Shown here: piece after piece, positions 38,465 to 47,828 of the stretch
How the letters are laid out: the number at the start of each line of letters is the position of its first letter
How positions within the stretch are numbered: position 1 is the stretch's first letter
NCBI RefSeq assembly: GCF_001457035.1
Contig: NZ_KQ758618.1
Coordinates: 806,001 to 870,000, forward strand
DNA: 64,000 nucleotides
DNA from: Fictibacillus enclensis
GTDB lineage: Bacteria > Bacillota > Bacilli > Bacillales > Fictibacillaceae
Direction: 5' to 3'
Made by a program: the position numbers and the translations under genes
Notes under the pieces: model-generated
Database searches by the model: none
Told to the model about the DNA's origin: nothing
The model's input: the letters and a program-made list of their open reading frames with translations, nothing else

Positions 38465-41113
38465 ATGTCGACTGAAAAACAAGAACTTTCTATGCCGACG
38501 AAATATGATCCGAAGGCAACCGAAGAAACCTGGTACAAGTACTGGGTGGACGGCAAATTTTTTGAAGCAACAGGCGATGAGGAGAAAACGCCATACTCCA
38601 TCGTGATCCCGCCGCCAAACGTTACCGGCAAGCTGCACCTTGGGCATGCGTGGGACACTACCCTGCAGGATATCCTGAGCCGTGCCAAACGGATGCAGGG
38701 CTATGATGTATTATGGTTGCCGGGAATGGACCATGCAGGAATTGCGACTCAGGCGAAAGTCGAGGCAAAGCTTCGCGAACAGGGTACTTCCCGTTATGAC
38801 TTGGGACGGGAAAAGTTCTTGGAGAAGGCGTGGGAGTGGAAGGGCGAGTACGCGGACTTTATCCGAAATCAATGGGCAAAGCTGGGTCTTGGCCTCGATT
38901 ACTCCCGCGAGCGCTTTACACTTGACGAGGGATTGTCCGATGCTGTCCGTGAAGTATTTGTCACCCTTTACAAAAAAGGTTTAATTTATCGCGGGGAATA
39001 TATCATTAACTGGGATCCAGAGACGAAAACAGCGCTCTCTGACATCGAAGTTATCTACAAGGATGTTCAAGGTGCGTTCTACCATATGAAATATCCTTTG
39101 GCGGATGGGTCCGGCCATATCGAAGTGGCAACCACACGCCCGGAAACCATGCTGGGAGATACAGCAATCGCCGTTCACCCGGAAGATGACCGTTACAAAC
39201 ACCTCATCGGCAAGAAAGCGATTTTGCCAATTGTAGGCCGCGAGATTGAGATTGTAGGCGACGATTATGTCGAGATGGAATTTGGCTCAGGTGCGGTGAA
39301 AATTACACCGGCTCATGATCCGAATGACTTTGAGATAGGAAACCGCCACAACCTTGAACGAGTTCTCGTTATGGATGAATCCGGAAAAATGAACGACAAT
39401 GCAGGCGTATATCAAGGAATGGACCGGTTCGAATGCCGAAAACAAATCGTGAAAGATCTTCAGGATGCAGGTGTATTGTTCAAGATTGAAGAGCATTTGC
39501 ATTCTGTCGGGCATTCCGAACGAAGCGGAGCCGTTGTTGAGCCTTACCTTTCCACACAATGGTTTGTAAAAATGAAACCTTTGGCGGAGAAAGCGATCGA
39601 GCTTCAAAAAACAGAAGAAAAAGTGAACTTCGTGCCGGAGCGTTTTGAAAAAACTTACCTGCATTGGATTGAGAATATCCGCGACTGGTGTATCTCAAGA
39701 CAGCTGTGGTGGGGGCACCGAATTCCGGCCTGGTATCATAAGGAAACAGGTGAAGTGTACGTTGGTCATGAGGAACCCCAAGACGCGGAGAACTGGGAGC
39801 AGGATAACGATGTTCTTGATACCTGGTTTTCTTCCGCACTTTGGCCATTCTCCACAATGGGCTGGCCGGATGAGGATGCAATTGATTTCAAACGGTACTA
39901 TCCGACCAATGCGCTTGTAACGGGCTATGATATCATCTATTTCTGGGTTGCCCGCATGATTTTCCAGGGTATGGAGTTCACTGGCAAACGTCCGTTTAAT
40001 GATGTTCTTATCCACGGCCTGATCCGTGACTCAGAAGGACGCAAAATGAGTAAGTCACTCGGAAACGGTGTCGATCCGATGGATGTTATTGAAAAGTATG
40101 GTGCAGATGCACTTCGCTTCTTCCTTTCTACCGGAAGCTCACCGGGGAACGATCTTCGGTTCTATTGGGAAAAGGTTGAATCCACTTGGAACTTTGCCAA
40201 TAAAATCTGGAACGCTTCCCGTTTTGCCCTCATGAATATGAACGGTTTAAAAGAAGAAGAAATTGATTTGACTGGTGACCTTAACCTGGCGGACAAATGG
40301 ATTTTAACACGTTTCAATGAAACGGCAGAAAATGTGACAAGGCTGATTGATACGTACGAATTCGGAGAAGTTGGACGTCTCCTGTACAACTTTATCTGGG
40401 ATGACTTGTGTGACTGGTACATCGAAATGGCGAAATTGCCGCTGTACGGCGAGGACGAGGCTGCTAAGCAGACGACCCGTTCAGTACTGGCGTATGTTCT
40501 GGATCGCACGCTGCGCCTCCTCCATCCGATTATGCCATTTATTACCGAGGAAATTTGGCAGCACCTTCCTCACAAAGGCGAGTCCATTACAGTTGCCCAA
40601 TGGCCGAAGAAACGTGAAGATCTCCACTTCCCTGAAGCCGCTCAGGACATGAACCTGGTGACAGAGATGATCCGAACGGTACGCAACATTCGTTCTGAAA
40701 TGAACGTCGCACCAAGCAAACCGATCGAACTTCAGATCAACGCGAAGAGTGAAGAGGTACTGCAAGCTTTAGAAGTCAACCGTGCGTACATTGAAAAGTT
40801 CTGTAACCCAAGTTCATTGAAGCTGGGAACTGGACTTTCAGCACCGGATAAATCCATGAGTGCGGTTCTTACCGGAGTAGAAATGTATCTTCCGCTTGAA
40901 GGACTGATCAATCTTGAAGAAGAGATTCAGCGCCTTGAAAAAGAAGTTGAAAAATACAACAAAGAAGTCGAGCGTGTTCAAAAGAAATTGGGCAACGAAG
41001 GCTTTATGAAAAAAGCGCCTGAGAAAGTGATTGAAGAAGAACGAGCGAAAGAAAAAGACTACAGCGAGAAACGCGAGAAAGTTCTTCAGCGTATTCAGGA
41101 ATTAAAAGCGTAA
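38465..41113 (+). CDS. valS: Valyl-tRNA synthetase
   Basis: Class I synthetase charging tRNA-Val; 882 residues. The HIGH-type motif is KLHLGHAWD (about 56-64) after PPPNVTG, the editing (CP1) domain includes the threonine-rich [19 protein letters not shown], and the KMSKS loop is [14 protein letters not shown] near residue 526. An anticodon-binding domain and a C-terminal coiled coil (about 815-882, [18 protein letters not shown]) complete it. It starts at ATG 38465 after AAAGGAGGAG. Regulated by the upstream T-box. In B. subtilis it precedes folC directly; here two minus-strand genes intervene. Confidence 0.98.
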   Translation: MSTEKQELSMPTKYDPKATEETWYKYWVDGKFFEATGDEEKTPYSIVIPPPNVTGKLHLGHAWDTTLQDILSRAKRMQGYDVLWLPGMDHAGIATQAKVEAKLREQGTSRYDLGREKFLEKAWEWKGEYADFIRNQWAKLGLGLDYSRERFTLDEGLSDAVREVFVTLYKKGLIYRGEYIINWDPETKTALSDIEVIYKDVQGAFYHMKYPLADGSGHIEVATTRPETMLGDTAIAVHPEDDRYKHLIGKKAILPIVGREIEIVGDDYVEMEFGSGAVKITPAHDPNDFEIGNRHNLERVLVMDESGKMNDNAGVYQGMDRFECRKQIVKDLQDAGVLFKIEEHLHSVGHSERSGAVVEPYLSTQWFVKMKPLAEKAIELQKTEEKVNFVPERFEKTYLHWIENIRDWCISRQLWWGHRIPAWYHKETGEVYVGHEEPQDAENWEQDNDVLDTWFSSALWPFSTMGWPDEDAIDFKRYYPTNALVTGYDIIYFWVARMIFQGMEFTGKRPFNDVLIHGLIRDSEGRKMSKSLGNGVDPMDVIEKYGADALRFFLSTGSSPGNDLRFYWEKVESTWNFANKIWNASRFALMNMNGLKEEEIDLTGDLNLADKWILTRFNETAENVTRLIDTYEFGEVGRLLYNFIWDDLCDWYIEMAKLPLYGEDEAAKQTTRSVLAYVLDRTLRLLHPIMPFITEEIWQHLPHKGESITVAQWPKKREDLHFPEAAQDMNLVTEMIRTVRNIRSEMNVAPSKPIELQINAKSEEVLQALEVNRAYIEKFCNPSSLKLGTGLSAPDKSMSAVLTGVEMYLPLEGLINLEEEIQRLEKEVEKYNKEVERVQKKLGNEGFMKKAPEKVIEEERAKEKDYSEKREKVLQRIQELKA

Positions 41114-41114
41114 G

Positions 41115-41155
41115 AAAAAAGCCTGAAGGTGGTTAGTCACTTTCAGGCTTTTTTA
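41115..41155. terminator. Bidirectional terminator between valS and the ATP-grasp genes
   Basis: AAAAAAGCCTGAA (41115-41127) pairs with TTCAGGCTTTTTT (41142-41154), with T runs on both strands. The end of the convergent gene, including its stop codon (41133-41135), lies inside it. Confidence 0.88.
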
Positions 41156-42005
41156 ATTTCGCGGCGATATGCTCCATATAAAGTCTAGCGATATTAATGT
41201 CAGAGGTAGCACTGAGTGTCCTGCTCCCGACCACATCTTCCATCTCATTAAAGATAAAAGCTCCTTTTTCATTCAGAAGAAAATCGATGCCGGCCATTCC
41301 AATATCAAAATGAAAAATGATCCGTTCAACGAGGGCGGTTTGTTCGTGCTGCAGATGATAAAGTTCTGCATGGCCACCGAGCGAATAATTTGCCCTGAAA
41401 TCATTGGATGAACTTCGAAGTACGGCACCTGCAATTTTGTTTCCGACGACGAATACCCTGACGTCCTTCCCAGCATCTGGCGCCATTTTTTGGAGGACCC
41501 AATCCTGCTCGGGATGTGTAGACAAGGCATTTTGAAGTTCTTTTTCTGTTTTCACAAGGTAAACCTGTTGGCCCCCTCTTCCAGATGCAAGCTTAGCCAC
41601 CAGAGGAAAATCAAAAGGCATGGATTGCGTCTGAAAAAAAGAGGGACGTATGAAAAGGGTGTCCATCATCGGGATGCCCGCTTCAGCAAGGAGCTGGTGT
41701 GTCCGTGCTTTGTCATTGGCCACAGCAGAGACCGATGATGAATTAAAGAGCTTGAGTCCCATTTTTTCCAGCTGTCGGGAGAGAAGGGGCTGAATGGTAC
41801 GGACGACGGCAAAGTGCGGCAATCTCATTTCTTTTAAGTCATAGTACAACGAGAGTTTGTTATCCGTAACTCCAAAGGCAAACCTCTCCGCAAACATCAA
41901 TTCAAGCGAAAGACCGGCCAAGGCTGCTTCCGCTTTGAGCCAGTCGATGAAGGAAGCGTTTTTTACAGCGTCCGGTTCACTGTATATTAACCAGCCTGCT
42001 TTCAT
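41133..42005 (-). CDS. RimK-like ATP-grasp protein, second of a pair
   Basis: A 290-residue ATP-grasp ligase-like protein. The pattern VANDKARTHQLLAEAGIPMMDTLFI followed by PLVAKLASGRGGQQVYLV (Lys and glycine-rich loop), WVLQKMAP, and KDVRVFVVGNKIAGAVLR matches RimK/LysX enzymes that join a carboxylate to an amine with ATP. The C-terminal metal site reads FNEMEDVVGSRTL, where relatives usually have ExN, so activity may be altered. Its ATG overlaps the stop of the upstream paralogue (ATGA), implying the two work together. Substrate unknown; no precursor-peptide gene seen nearby. Confidence 0.85.
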   Translation of the reverse strand: MKAGWLIYSEPDAVKNASFIDWLKAEAALAGLSLELMFAERFAFGVTDNKLSLYYDLKEMRLPHFAVVRTIQPLLSRQLEKMGLKLFNSSSVSAVANDKARTHQLLAEAGIPMMDTLFIRPSFFQTQSMPFDFPLVAKLASGRGGQQVYLVKTEKELQNALSTHPEQDWVLQKMAPDAGKDVRVFVVGNKIAGAVLRSSSNDFRANYSLGGHAELYHLQHEQTALVERIIFHFDIGMAGIDFLLNEKGAFIFNEMEDVVGSRTLSATSDINIARLYMEHIAAKLKKPESD

Positions 42006-42895
42006 GATTGAATCGTCCTTAAAATGTGATCCATCATATGGTCGGCAACATCAATCCCAGTACAATCATAAATGCTTCGAATATGTGCGTTGGAATTGAT
42101 TTCACAGACAATTGGGGTGCCGTCTTCACCAAAAAGAAGGTCCACTCCAGCGAATGCTGTGCCTGCAGCCTCGGCACAGGCGGCAGCCAGGTCTTCCTGC
42201 TCTTTCGTCGGAGTATAAGGCTCTGTTTTTCCGCCGAAACTGACATTGGCGCGAAAATCCGTTTCCGATTTTCTGAGCATGGAAGCCACCGCTTTACCGC
42301 CTACAATATTAATCCGGACATCGCGGCCGTAGCTCGAGGCAACCATTTCCTGAAAAACGTATTCTGTATTTTTTAATGTCTTCATCAAAGAAAGCAGTTC
42401 CGCTTCATTTTGGACAAGGTGAACCTGCATGCCAAATGATCCATATGCTTCCTTGACCACCATCGGAAATCCAATTTCTTTGATCACCATGTCGCAATGG
42501 CTGTCATCGTGAAGTTCACCGAATACTTTAGGTGCTATAATGGTTTTGGGAAACAGGATGCCTTGGTGGGCAAGCGTCTGATACATCCTAGACTTGTTGT
42601 CGCAGGTTTCAATCGCGTCTGCAGAGTTAAAGACTGGTATTCCCATGTTTTCGAGCTGTCTTGCAAGAAAAATATCTTTATCGCCAAAAAGAACAAAGTC
42701 CGGCCGTTCGTCTTTTAAACGCCCGGCAAGAAAAGATGTTCCGTTTTTAAACGAAACAAGCAAATCATTGTTTTTGATAATAGTAGGTTTGATTCCTTTC
42801 TTCTGGGCAGCAGATGCCGTCCATTGAGCAAAATCCATAAATTTCTTTTGCGGCAGGTTGCCGTTATAAATAATCCAGCAGGAAGTTTGTGACAT
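42002..42895 (-). CDS. RimK-like ATP-grasp ligase, first of a pair
   Basis: A 297-residue ATP-grasp protein. N-terminal domain (about 1-95), then CDNKSRMYQTLAHQGILFPKTIIA, FPMVVKEAYGSFGMQVHLV, YVFQEMVASSYGRDVRINIVGGKAVASMLR, and the intact metal-binding CEINSNAHIRSIYDCTGIDVADHM, as in RimK-type amino-acid ligases. It starts at the ATG after GGAGGAATACC; an upstream ATG lacks a ribosome site. It is divergent from folC and the clear paralogue of the next gene. It probably adds an amino acid (perhaps glutamate) to an unknown acceptor; this is inference. Confidence 0.88.
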   Translation of the reverse strand: MSQTSCWIIYNGNLPQKKFMDFAQWTASAAQKKGIKPTIIKNNDLLVSFKNGTSFLAGRLKDERPDFVLFGDKDIFLARQLENMGIPVFNSADAIETCDNKSRMYQTLAHQGILFPKTIIAPKVFGELHDDSHCDMVIKEIGFPMVVKEAYGSFGMQVHLVQNEAELLSLMKTLKNTEYVFQEMVASSYGRDVRINIVGGKAVASMLRKSETDFRANVSFGGKTEPYTPTKEQEDLAAACAEAAGTAFAGVDLLFGEDGTPIVCEINSNAHIRSIYDCTGIDVADHMMDHILRTIQS

Positions 42896-42996
42896 GGTAT
42901 TCCTCCGTATATACATAGCCATTCTAAAGCTAAGTAAAAGTCTATCTTATTTTATCCTTCTCGCAGAGATATCACAATAAAAAGGAGGAGTCAGAT

Positions 42997-44292
42997 GTGT
43001 TTACATCCTATAAGGATATCAATGAATACCTGAAGCTCAAAAATGCCGGGGAAATGAAGATGGGTCTTGAACGAATGAGGTCCATCCTTCAAAAACTGGA
43101 CCATCCGGAAAGGAAGTTTACCTGCATTCATGTTGCAGGTACAAACGGCAAGGGATCTACCATCCAAATGATGGCTTCCATCCTCAGAGAGCAGGGATAC
43201 AGGGTCGGTACGTTTACTTCTCCGTTCCTTGTGAATGTCAGGGAACATGTTCAAATCAATGGAACTATGATTACAGACCGGGAACTGAAAGAAATCCTTG
43301 ACCGTATGAAACCGTTGATTTCTGAACTTGAAAGGGGAGGTCTTGGCAGCCTGTCCGAGTTTGAAGCAGTAACAGTGGCGGCATTTATGTATTTTCATAA
43401 ATGCTCCACCGATCTTTGTTTAATAGAGACGGGGCTCGGGGGAACAACGGATGCAACCAATGTTATCACGCCGATTCTTTCGGTGATCACCAGTATCGGT
43501 TATGATCATATGAATCTGCTCGGTTCGACCCTTTCAGAGATTGCGTCCCACAAGGCAGGGATCATTAAAACGCGCGTTCCTGTCATCACGGCCGTTGGAC
43601 AGGCAGAGGCGGCAGCTGTCATTAAACGGCGTGCCACACAATGTTCCTCCCCATGCTTCCGGCTTGGCCATGAGTTCAGTGTTCATTCTGAAAGAAGTGG
43701 AGGTGGGAAAGAAGTTTTTTCATTCAGCTCTTTTTATTCCAAAAGAAGAGAAGTCAAAATAGGGATGGCGGGTGAGCATCAAGTAAGAAATGCCGGCCTT
43801 GCGTTAATGGCGGTTGATCTTTTAAAACATGAAATGAACTGGGTTATTGATGAGGATGCTGTCATTTCCGGAATTAAAAAGGCGAGATGGCCGGGAAGAT
43901 TCGAGGTGATGGAGGGCGTGCCTACCATTATTCTCGATGGAGCACATAACCCTGAAGGCATTCGCGCGTTGGGTAAGACACTAAAAAGACACTTTGGCGT
44001 CAGAAGCGTTCATGTTCTTTTTGCAGCTTTAAAGGACAAAGATACTGGAGAGATGCTGAAGCCGTTGGAGAAAATCAGTTCTTCCATTACCTTTACAGGT
44101 TTTGAACACCCACGTGCAGACTGCGGAAAAGCACTCTTTGAGAAAAGTGCAATGGTTAAAAAAACATATACGGAAAATTGGCAGGAAGCATTGAAACACC
44201 TCCTGCAATCCACAAAGGAGGAAGAAGTGCTTCTCATTACCGGTTCACTGTATTTTATTGGAAAGGTGAAAGCTTTTTTTAATAGCCGTTAA
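42997..44292 (+). CDS. folC: Folylpolyglutamate synthase / dihydrofolate synthase
   Basis: Mur-ligase family enzyme that adds glutamate to dihydropteroate and folates. The 431-residue protein has the P-loop VAGTNGKGSTIQMMASIL (about 46-63), TGLGGTTDATNVITP, SIGYDHMNLLGSTLSEIASHKAGIIK, and ILDGAHNPEGIRAL. It starts at GTG 42997 after AAAGGAGGAG (MFTSYKDINEYL). Followed by comC, the order found in B. subtilis. An inverted repeat CAATCATC/GATGATTG lies in the gap to comC. Confidence 0.95.
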   Translation: MFTSYKDINEYLKLKNAGEMKMGLERMRSILQKLDHPERKFTCIHVAGTNGKGSTIQMMASILREQGYRVGTFTSPFLVNVREHVQINGTMITDRELKEILDRMKPLISELERGGLGSLSEFEAVTVAAFMYFHKCSTDLCLIETGLGGTTDATNVITPILSVITSIGYDHMNLLGSTLSEIASHKAGIIKTRVPVITAVGQAEAAAVIKRRATQCSSPCFRLGHEFSVHSERSGGGKEVFSFSSFYSKRREVKIGMAGEHQVRNAGLALMAVDLLKHEMNWVIDEDAVISGIKKARWPGRFEVMEGVPTIILDGAHNPEGIRALGKTLKRHFGVRSVHVLFAALKDKDTGEMLKPLEKISSSITFTGFEHPRADCGKALFEKSAMVKKTYTENWQEALKHLLQSTKEEEVLLITGSLYFIGKVKAFFNSR

Positions 44293-44375
44293 AGGTGAAT
44301 ATAAACTCTCTCGACAATCATCCGATAGTAAAGTAAACATGGGTTGCAAATGATGATTGGAGATGGAGTGATCAA

Positions 44376-45122
44376 TTGGAATATGCCTTTCTATTCTTTA
44401 TTGGACTGGTTATCGGGTCGTTTTGTAATGTGGCGGGGCTCCGGGTTCCGCTAAAGAAATCGATCGTATATCCTGGTTCCAGCTGTTCCGCCTGTGACCG
44501 GAAGCTTGGCTGGTGTGAGCTGATTCCGGTTGTATCCTGGGTGATTCAACGGGGGAGGTGCAGAGGGTGCAAAGGGGAAATTATGATTCTTTACCCGGTA
44601 ACGGAGCTGCTTACGGGTTTGCTTTTTATGCTTTCACCGCTATTGTTGGGCTGGTCTTTTGAATTGTGCATTTCATGGTCACTCATTGCCATGCTGGCCA
44701 TCATCACGGTTTCCGACTTGGTGTATATGATTATCCCTGATCGTATTCTGTTGGTTTTCGGCAGTTTCTTTATCACTCTTCGTTTATGGGTGCAGATCGG
44801 CTCTGCATGGAACCCCGTTTTGGGTTTTTTGCTCGGATTCGGGCTCCTCTATTTCATTGCCGCCGCATCAGGAGGAGGCATGGGAGGAGGAGATGTAAAG
44901 CTGATGGGCGTTGCCGGTATTGTTCTCGGATGGAAGGCCGTCCTGCTTGCTTTTATGCTCGCTCTCTTTTTTGGTGCGGTCTTTGGTACTGCGGGTATAG
45001 CTTTAAAACGCCTGAACAGGAAACAGCGTATCCCGTTTGGTCCTTTTCTGGCAGCAGGTATCCTTTTTTCCTACTTTTTTTATGAAGAGATCGCAGGCTT
45101 TTATTTCAGTCAGATGCATTAA
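44376..45122 (+). CDS. comC: Prepilin peptidase ComC (type IV leader peptidase)
   Basis: Membrane aspartic peptidase that cleaves and N-methylates competence pseudopilins. It has 248 residues and about seven membrane segments. The cytoplasmic zinc-binding methylase loop has two CxxC pairs (C37/C40 and C62/C65), and the catalytic aspartates are D114 in TVSDLVYMIIPD and D173 in GGGDVKLMGVAG. It begins at TTG 44376 after GGAGTGA. Its neighbours folC and spoIIB are the same as in B. subtilis. A cognate comG operon is not in the window. Confidence 0.95.
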   Translation: MEYAFLFFIGLVIGSFCNVAGLRVPLKKSIVYPGSSCSACDRKLGWCELIPVVSWVIQRGRCRGCKGEIMILYPVTELLTGLLFMLSPLLLGWSFELCISWSLIAMLAIITVSDLVYMIIPDRILLVFGSFFITLRLWVQIGSAWNPVLGFLLGFGLLYFIAAASGGGMGGGDVKLMGVAGIVLGWKAVLLAFMLALFFGAVFGTAGIALKRLNRKQRIPFGPFLAAGILFSYFFYEEIAGFYFSQMH

Positions 45123-45153
45123 AGAAGATTATTCTATTAATCCTTCTTTTTGT
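45121..45153 (+). terminator. Terminator after comC
   Basis: AAGAAG-ATTA pairs with TAATCCTTCTT (one bulge), followed by TTTTTG. The tail overlaps the left arm of the hairpin at 45150-45202, so the two structures exclude each other. Confidence 0.6.
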
Positions 45154-45202
45154 TCTATGAAATCGGCACAGGGCATATCCTGTTTACTAGATGATAGAAC
45201 AA
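45150..45202 (+). other. Hairpin next to the spoIIB ribosome site
   Basis: TTGTTCTAT (45150-45158) pairs with ATAGAACAA (45194-45202), and an inner ACAGG/CCTGT helix closes a 6-nt loop. The right arm runs into the AAAGGAG ribosome site (45201-45207). Confidence 0.55.
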
Positions 45203-45216
45203 AGGAGCGGATAGAC

Positions 45217-46236
45217 ATGAAGGAGCAAAAGCCGGTTACAGTACTGATCAACGGCAAAGCCACTTCCTGCAAAGAAGGGAAGAGTGAACAGGAAGCCACC
45301 ACAAAGGAAATTGCAGCCGCTGTTTATACAGAGGAAAGGGCTGCCTGGGAGATCATTGAAGGTGAAGAGTCCGGAAAAGTACTGGATTTTAAAAAAGTAT
45401 TAAAACCTGTGCCCCGTCCTTCTGCCCTGAAGAAGCTTGGAAATAAACGACGAATGTTTCTGCTCAGAAGAAAAAGAAACACAACCCCGTTTTCGAAACC
45501 CTGGATGACAGCCGCCATAGCGGCGATCATAACCGGCTGCACGTTCGGAGCGATCATTCTCATGCTTTTTACGGGAGAGTCGGCGTCCACTGAAGCTCAG
45601 ATCGTGTCTGCCCGGCAGACCAAACTCAATTCCACAGGGAGCTCACCGGCGACCATTGCCAGCGTTCCTTTGGACTTTCATGCGGTTCAGAACGGACTGT
45701 TTTCCACTGAAAAAAAAGCCGAGGAGGTCAGTTCAAAGCTTAAAGAACAGGGATATGCTGCTGCTGTTTATAAACAAGGAGCAAATTATTCGGTTCTGAT
45801 CGGGCTCGGCAATAAGAAGGAACAGGCAAAATCTCTTGCAGATGCGTATCAATTACTGGGTGTTGATGTGTGGCAGAAACAACTGGATGCCTCGTATTCC
45901 AACTTGAAAATCACGCAAAAAATGGATGAACCTTTTATCGTTAACGGCAAGATTCTGCTGCAAAATGTGATCACACTTTCCCAGGTGCCTGAACTGAGTA
46001 AAAAGGCAAAAGCATCCATTAAGCAGGATTATGAAGGTTGGAAGCAGTATGGTGATAAGCAGGATGAAAAATGGCCGTCGAAGCAGAGAAAAGCGGCAAA
46101 GGCTTATGAAATGCAAATCTCCACAGCTCTGGGTAAGCTGACCAGTACGCATTCAAAGGAAGTTGACTGGCCGCTTCAGCAAGCAGTGCTCGACAGTTTC
46201 ATTTCCTATACGAAGCTCCTCGATACCCTTAAATAG
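45217..46236 (+). CDS. spoIIB: Sporulation protein SpoIIB
   Basis: Early engulfment and septal-peptidoglycan protein. The 339-residue product has a basic cytoplasmic N-terminus (about 1-96), one membrane segment (97-120, MTAAIAAIITGCTFGAIILML), and an outside part with a SPOR-type domain at about 150-225 (FHAVQNGLFSTEKKAEEVSSKLKEQGYAAAVYK, then YSVLIGLG) that binds denuded glycan. The upstream frame is comC shadow; ATG 45217 follows AAAGGAGCGG. Its place between comC and maf supports the name. Confidence 0.92.
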   Translation: MKEQKPVTVLINGKATSCKEGKSEQEATTKEIAAAVYTEERAAWEIIEGEESGKVLDFKKVLKPVPRPSALKKLGNKRRMFLLRRKRNTTPFSKPWMTAAIAAIITGCTFGAIILMLFTGESASTEAQIVSARQTKLNSTGSSPATIASVPLDFHAVQNGLFSTEKKAEEVSSKLKEQGYAAAVYKQGANYSVLIGLGNKKEQAKSLADAYQLLGVDVWQKQLDASYSNLKITQKMDEPFIVNGKILLQNVITLSQVPELSKKAKASIKQDYEGWKQYGDKQDEKWPSKQRKAAKAYEMQISTALGKLTSTHSKEVDWPLQQAVLDSFISYTKLLDTLK

Positions 46237-46243
46237 AACACTG

Positions 46244-46275
46244 AAAAGCCAGAGATGATTTCTCGGGCTTTTTTT
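46244..46275 (+). terminator. Terminator of spoIIB
   Basis: AAAAGCC-A-GAGA pairs with TCTC-G-GGCTTTT (one mismatch), then a T run. Confidence 0.8.
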
Positions 46276-46362
46276 GTGAGGATAAATCCGACATTTTTTT
46301 AAAGATATTGTAAAATGAAGACATAAACAGGAAAGTATTGGCGAAAAACTAAAGGAACGAAT

Positions 46363-46461
46363 ATGAAACGGATTGGTTATTGTCTAACTGTGGAGATTTT
46401 GATATGCTTAATTCAATCTCCTGTCAACAGACGGTACATAGCCGTTCATGTAAAAGGGTGA
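46363..46461 (+). CDS. Possible 32-codon small ORF ahead of maf
   Basis: ATG 46363 follows AAAGGA (46351-46356) at 6 nt and the frame ends TGA at 46459-46461, 4 bases before the maf ATG. The product starts MKRIGYCLTVEILICLIQSP. The maf ribosome site lies inside its last codons, so translation could be coupled. No homologue is known to me; it may be chance. Confidence 0.3.
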   Translation: MKRIGYCLTVEILICLIQSPVNRRYIAVHVKG

Positions 46462-46465
46462 TTAA

Positions 46466-47053
46466 ATGAAACGCCTCATATTAGCCTCTTCTTCACCTCG
46501 AAGAAAAGAACTTCTTTCAATGAACCTTCTCTCGTACGAAGTTATTCCAAGTACTATTCAAGAGGTCATGGATCCCTCATTTTCACCTGAAGAGCTTGTT
46601 TGTTCGCTTGCCAGGCAAAAAGCGGAAGATGTATTCAGGCTGTACCCGGATCATGTCGTGCTCGGCGCAGATACGATTGTCGTGAACAATGGTACCGTTT
46701 TGGGAAAACCAGCGGGAAGAAAAGAAGCCATTGATGTTCTTCGTTCGCTGTCGGGCCGTACACACACTGTCTATACTGGGGTTTCAATTCTTGCAAAAGA
46801 AAGGGAACAGATATTTTTTGTCTCTACTGACGTTACGTTTTGGGAGCTGTCAGATGCAGAGATTGAAAATTATGTGAACAGCGGTGAACCGTTTGATAAA
46901 GCCGGCAGCTATGGGATTCAGGGGCTGGGCGCAAGGCTCGTCCAGTCGATCGCCGGAGATTTTTACAGCGTGGTGGGATTGCCCGTATCCAGAGTGGTAA
47001 GAGAGCTTGAAAGCTTTGGAATCAGCGCAGTCAGTCAGGAAGACGAAAAATAA
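46466..47053 (+). CDS. maf: Maf-type nucleoside-triphosphate pyrophosphatase
   Basis: Hydrolyses modified or canonical pyrimidine triphosphates (dTTP/UTP class); overexpression blocks septation in B. subtilis. The 195-residue protein begins MKRLILASSSPRRKELL, the nucleotide-binding signature, and has the metal and catalytic region LGADTIVVNNGTVLGKP and the KAGSYGIQG motif. It starts at ATG 46466 after AAAAGGGTGA. It precedes radC and mreBCD-minCD, as in B. subtilis. Confidence 0.96.
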   Translation: MKRLILASSSPRRKELLSMNLLSYEVIPSTIQEVMDPSFSPEELVCSLARQKAEDVFRLYPDHVVLGADTIVVNNGTVLGKPAGRKEAIDVLRSLSGRTHTVYTGVSILAKEREQIFFVSTDVTFWELSDAEIENYVNSGEPFDKAGSYGIQGLGARLVQSIAGDFYSVVGLPVSRVVRELESFGISAVSQEDEK

Positions 47054-47067
47054 GGAGGAATACGTAA

Positions 47068-47757
47068 GTGGCAGAAATACCGCTTATGATTCGTGATTAT
47101 CCTGTTGAAGAACGCCCGCGTGAGCGAATGCTGACCAGCGGGCCGGGAACCCTGGCGAACCATGAACTTTTGGCGATTTTACTGAGGACCGGATCCAGAA
47201 GGGAGTCCGTTCTTCAGCTGGCAAACCGCATCATTCAGCATTTTGAAGGACTGCGCTTGTTAAAAGATGCAACAATAAGTGAACTGAAAGAAATTCATGG
47301 CATTGGAGATGCGAAAGCCGTCGAGCTTCTCGCAGCCATCGAACTTGGAAGGCGTATCAGCAGACTGCCGTTTGATGAACGGTTTGCGATCCGTTCGCCT
47401 GACGATGGCGCACAATATTTGATGGATGAACTCCGCTTTTTGCAGCAGGAGCATTTTGTCTGTCTTTATTTAAATACGAAAAACCAAGTGATTTACAAAA
47501 AAACGATATTCATTGGAAGCCTGAATTCATCGATTGTCCATCCAAGGGAAGTATTTAAAGAAGGATTCAAACGTTCGGCGGCTTCCATTATTTGTTTTCA
47601 CAATCATCCAAGTGGTGATCCTGCTCCAAGCAGGGAAGACATCGAAGTAACCAAAAGATTAGTAGAATGCGGCAAAATGCTTGGTATAGAGCTTTTGGAC
47701 CATATTATTATTGGCGATTTAAAATACGTAAGTTTAAAAGAAAAAGGTTATGTTTAA
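47068..47757 (+). CDS. radC: RadC family protein (JAB/MPN domain)
   Basis: A 229-residue protein with an N-terminal helix-hairpin-helix region (LKEIHGIGDAKAVELLAAIELGRR, about 68-92) and a C-terminal JAB1/MPN+ metal-binding domain (HFVCLYLNTKNQVIY, then FHNHPSGDPAPSREDIEVT). The HxHx8-9D pattern suggests a metal-dependent hydrolase, but no agreed function exists; a role in DNA repair was not confirmed. It starts at GTG 47068 after AAGGAGGA. It lies between maf and mreB. Confidence 0.95.
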   Translation: MAEIPLMIRDYPVEERPRERMLTSGPGTLANHELLAILLRTGSRRESVLQLANRIIQHFEGLRLLKDATISELKEIHGIGDAKAVELLAAIELGRRISRLPFDERFAIRSPDDGAQYLMDELRFLQQEHFVCLYLNTKNQVIYKKTIFIGSLNSSIVHPREVFKEGFKRSAASIICFHNHPSGDPAPSREDIEVTKRLVECGKMLGIELLDHIIIGDLKYVSLKEKGYV

Positions 47758-47759
47758 CA

Positions 47760-47789
47760 TTGTCATTTGCGCTTTTGTTAGCGTATAAT
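47760..47789 (+). promoter_or_regulatory. SigA promoter of mreB
   Basis: TTGTCA at 47760-47765, an 18-bp spacer and TATAAT at 47784-47789, 39 bases before the mreB ATG. Confidence 0.7.
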
Positions 47790-47828
47790 CATATTTATGA
47801 GTTTTGCTTGATGAAAGGAGTTACATAA

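Noticed and set aside
44314-44359. Inverted repeat CAATCATC/GATGATTG between folC and comC
   Set aside because: Only 8 bp with about a 30-nt loop and no T tract; too weak to call as terminator or operator.
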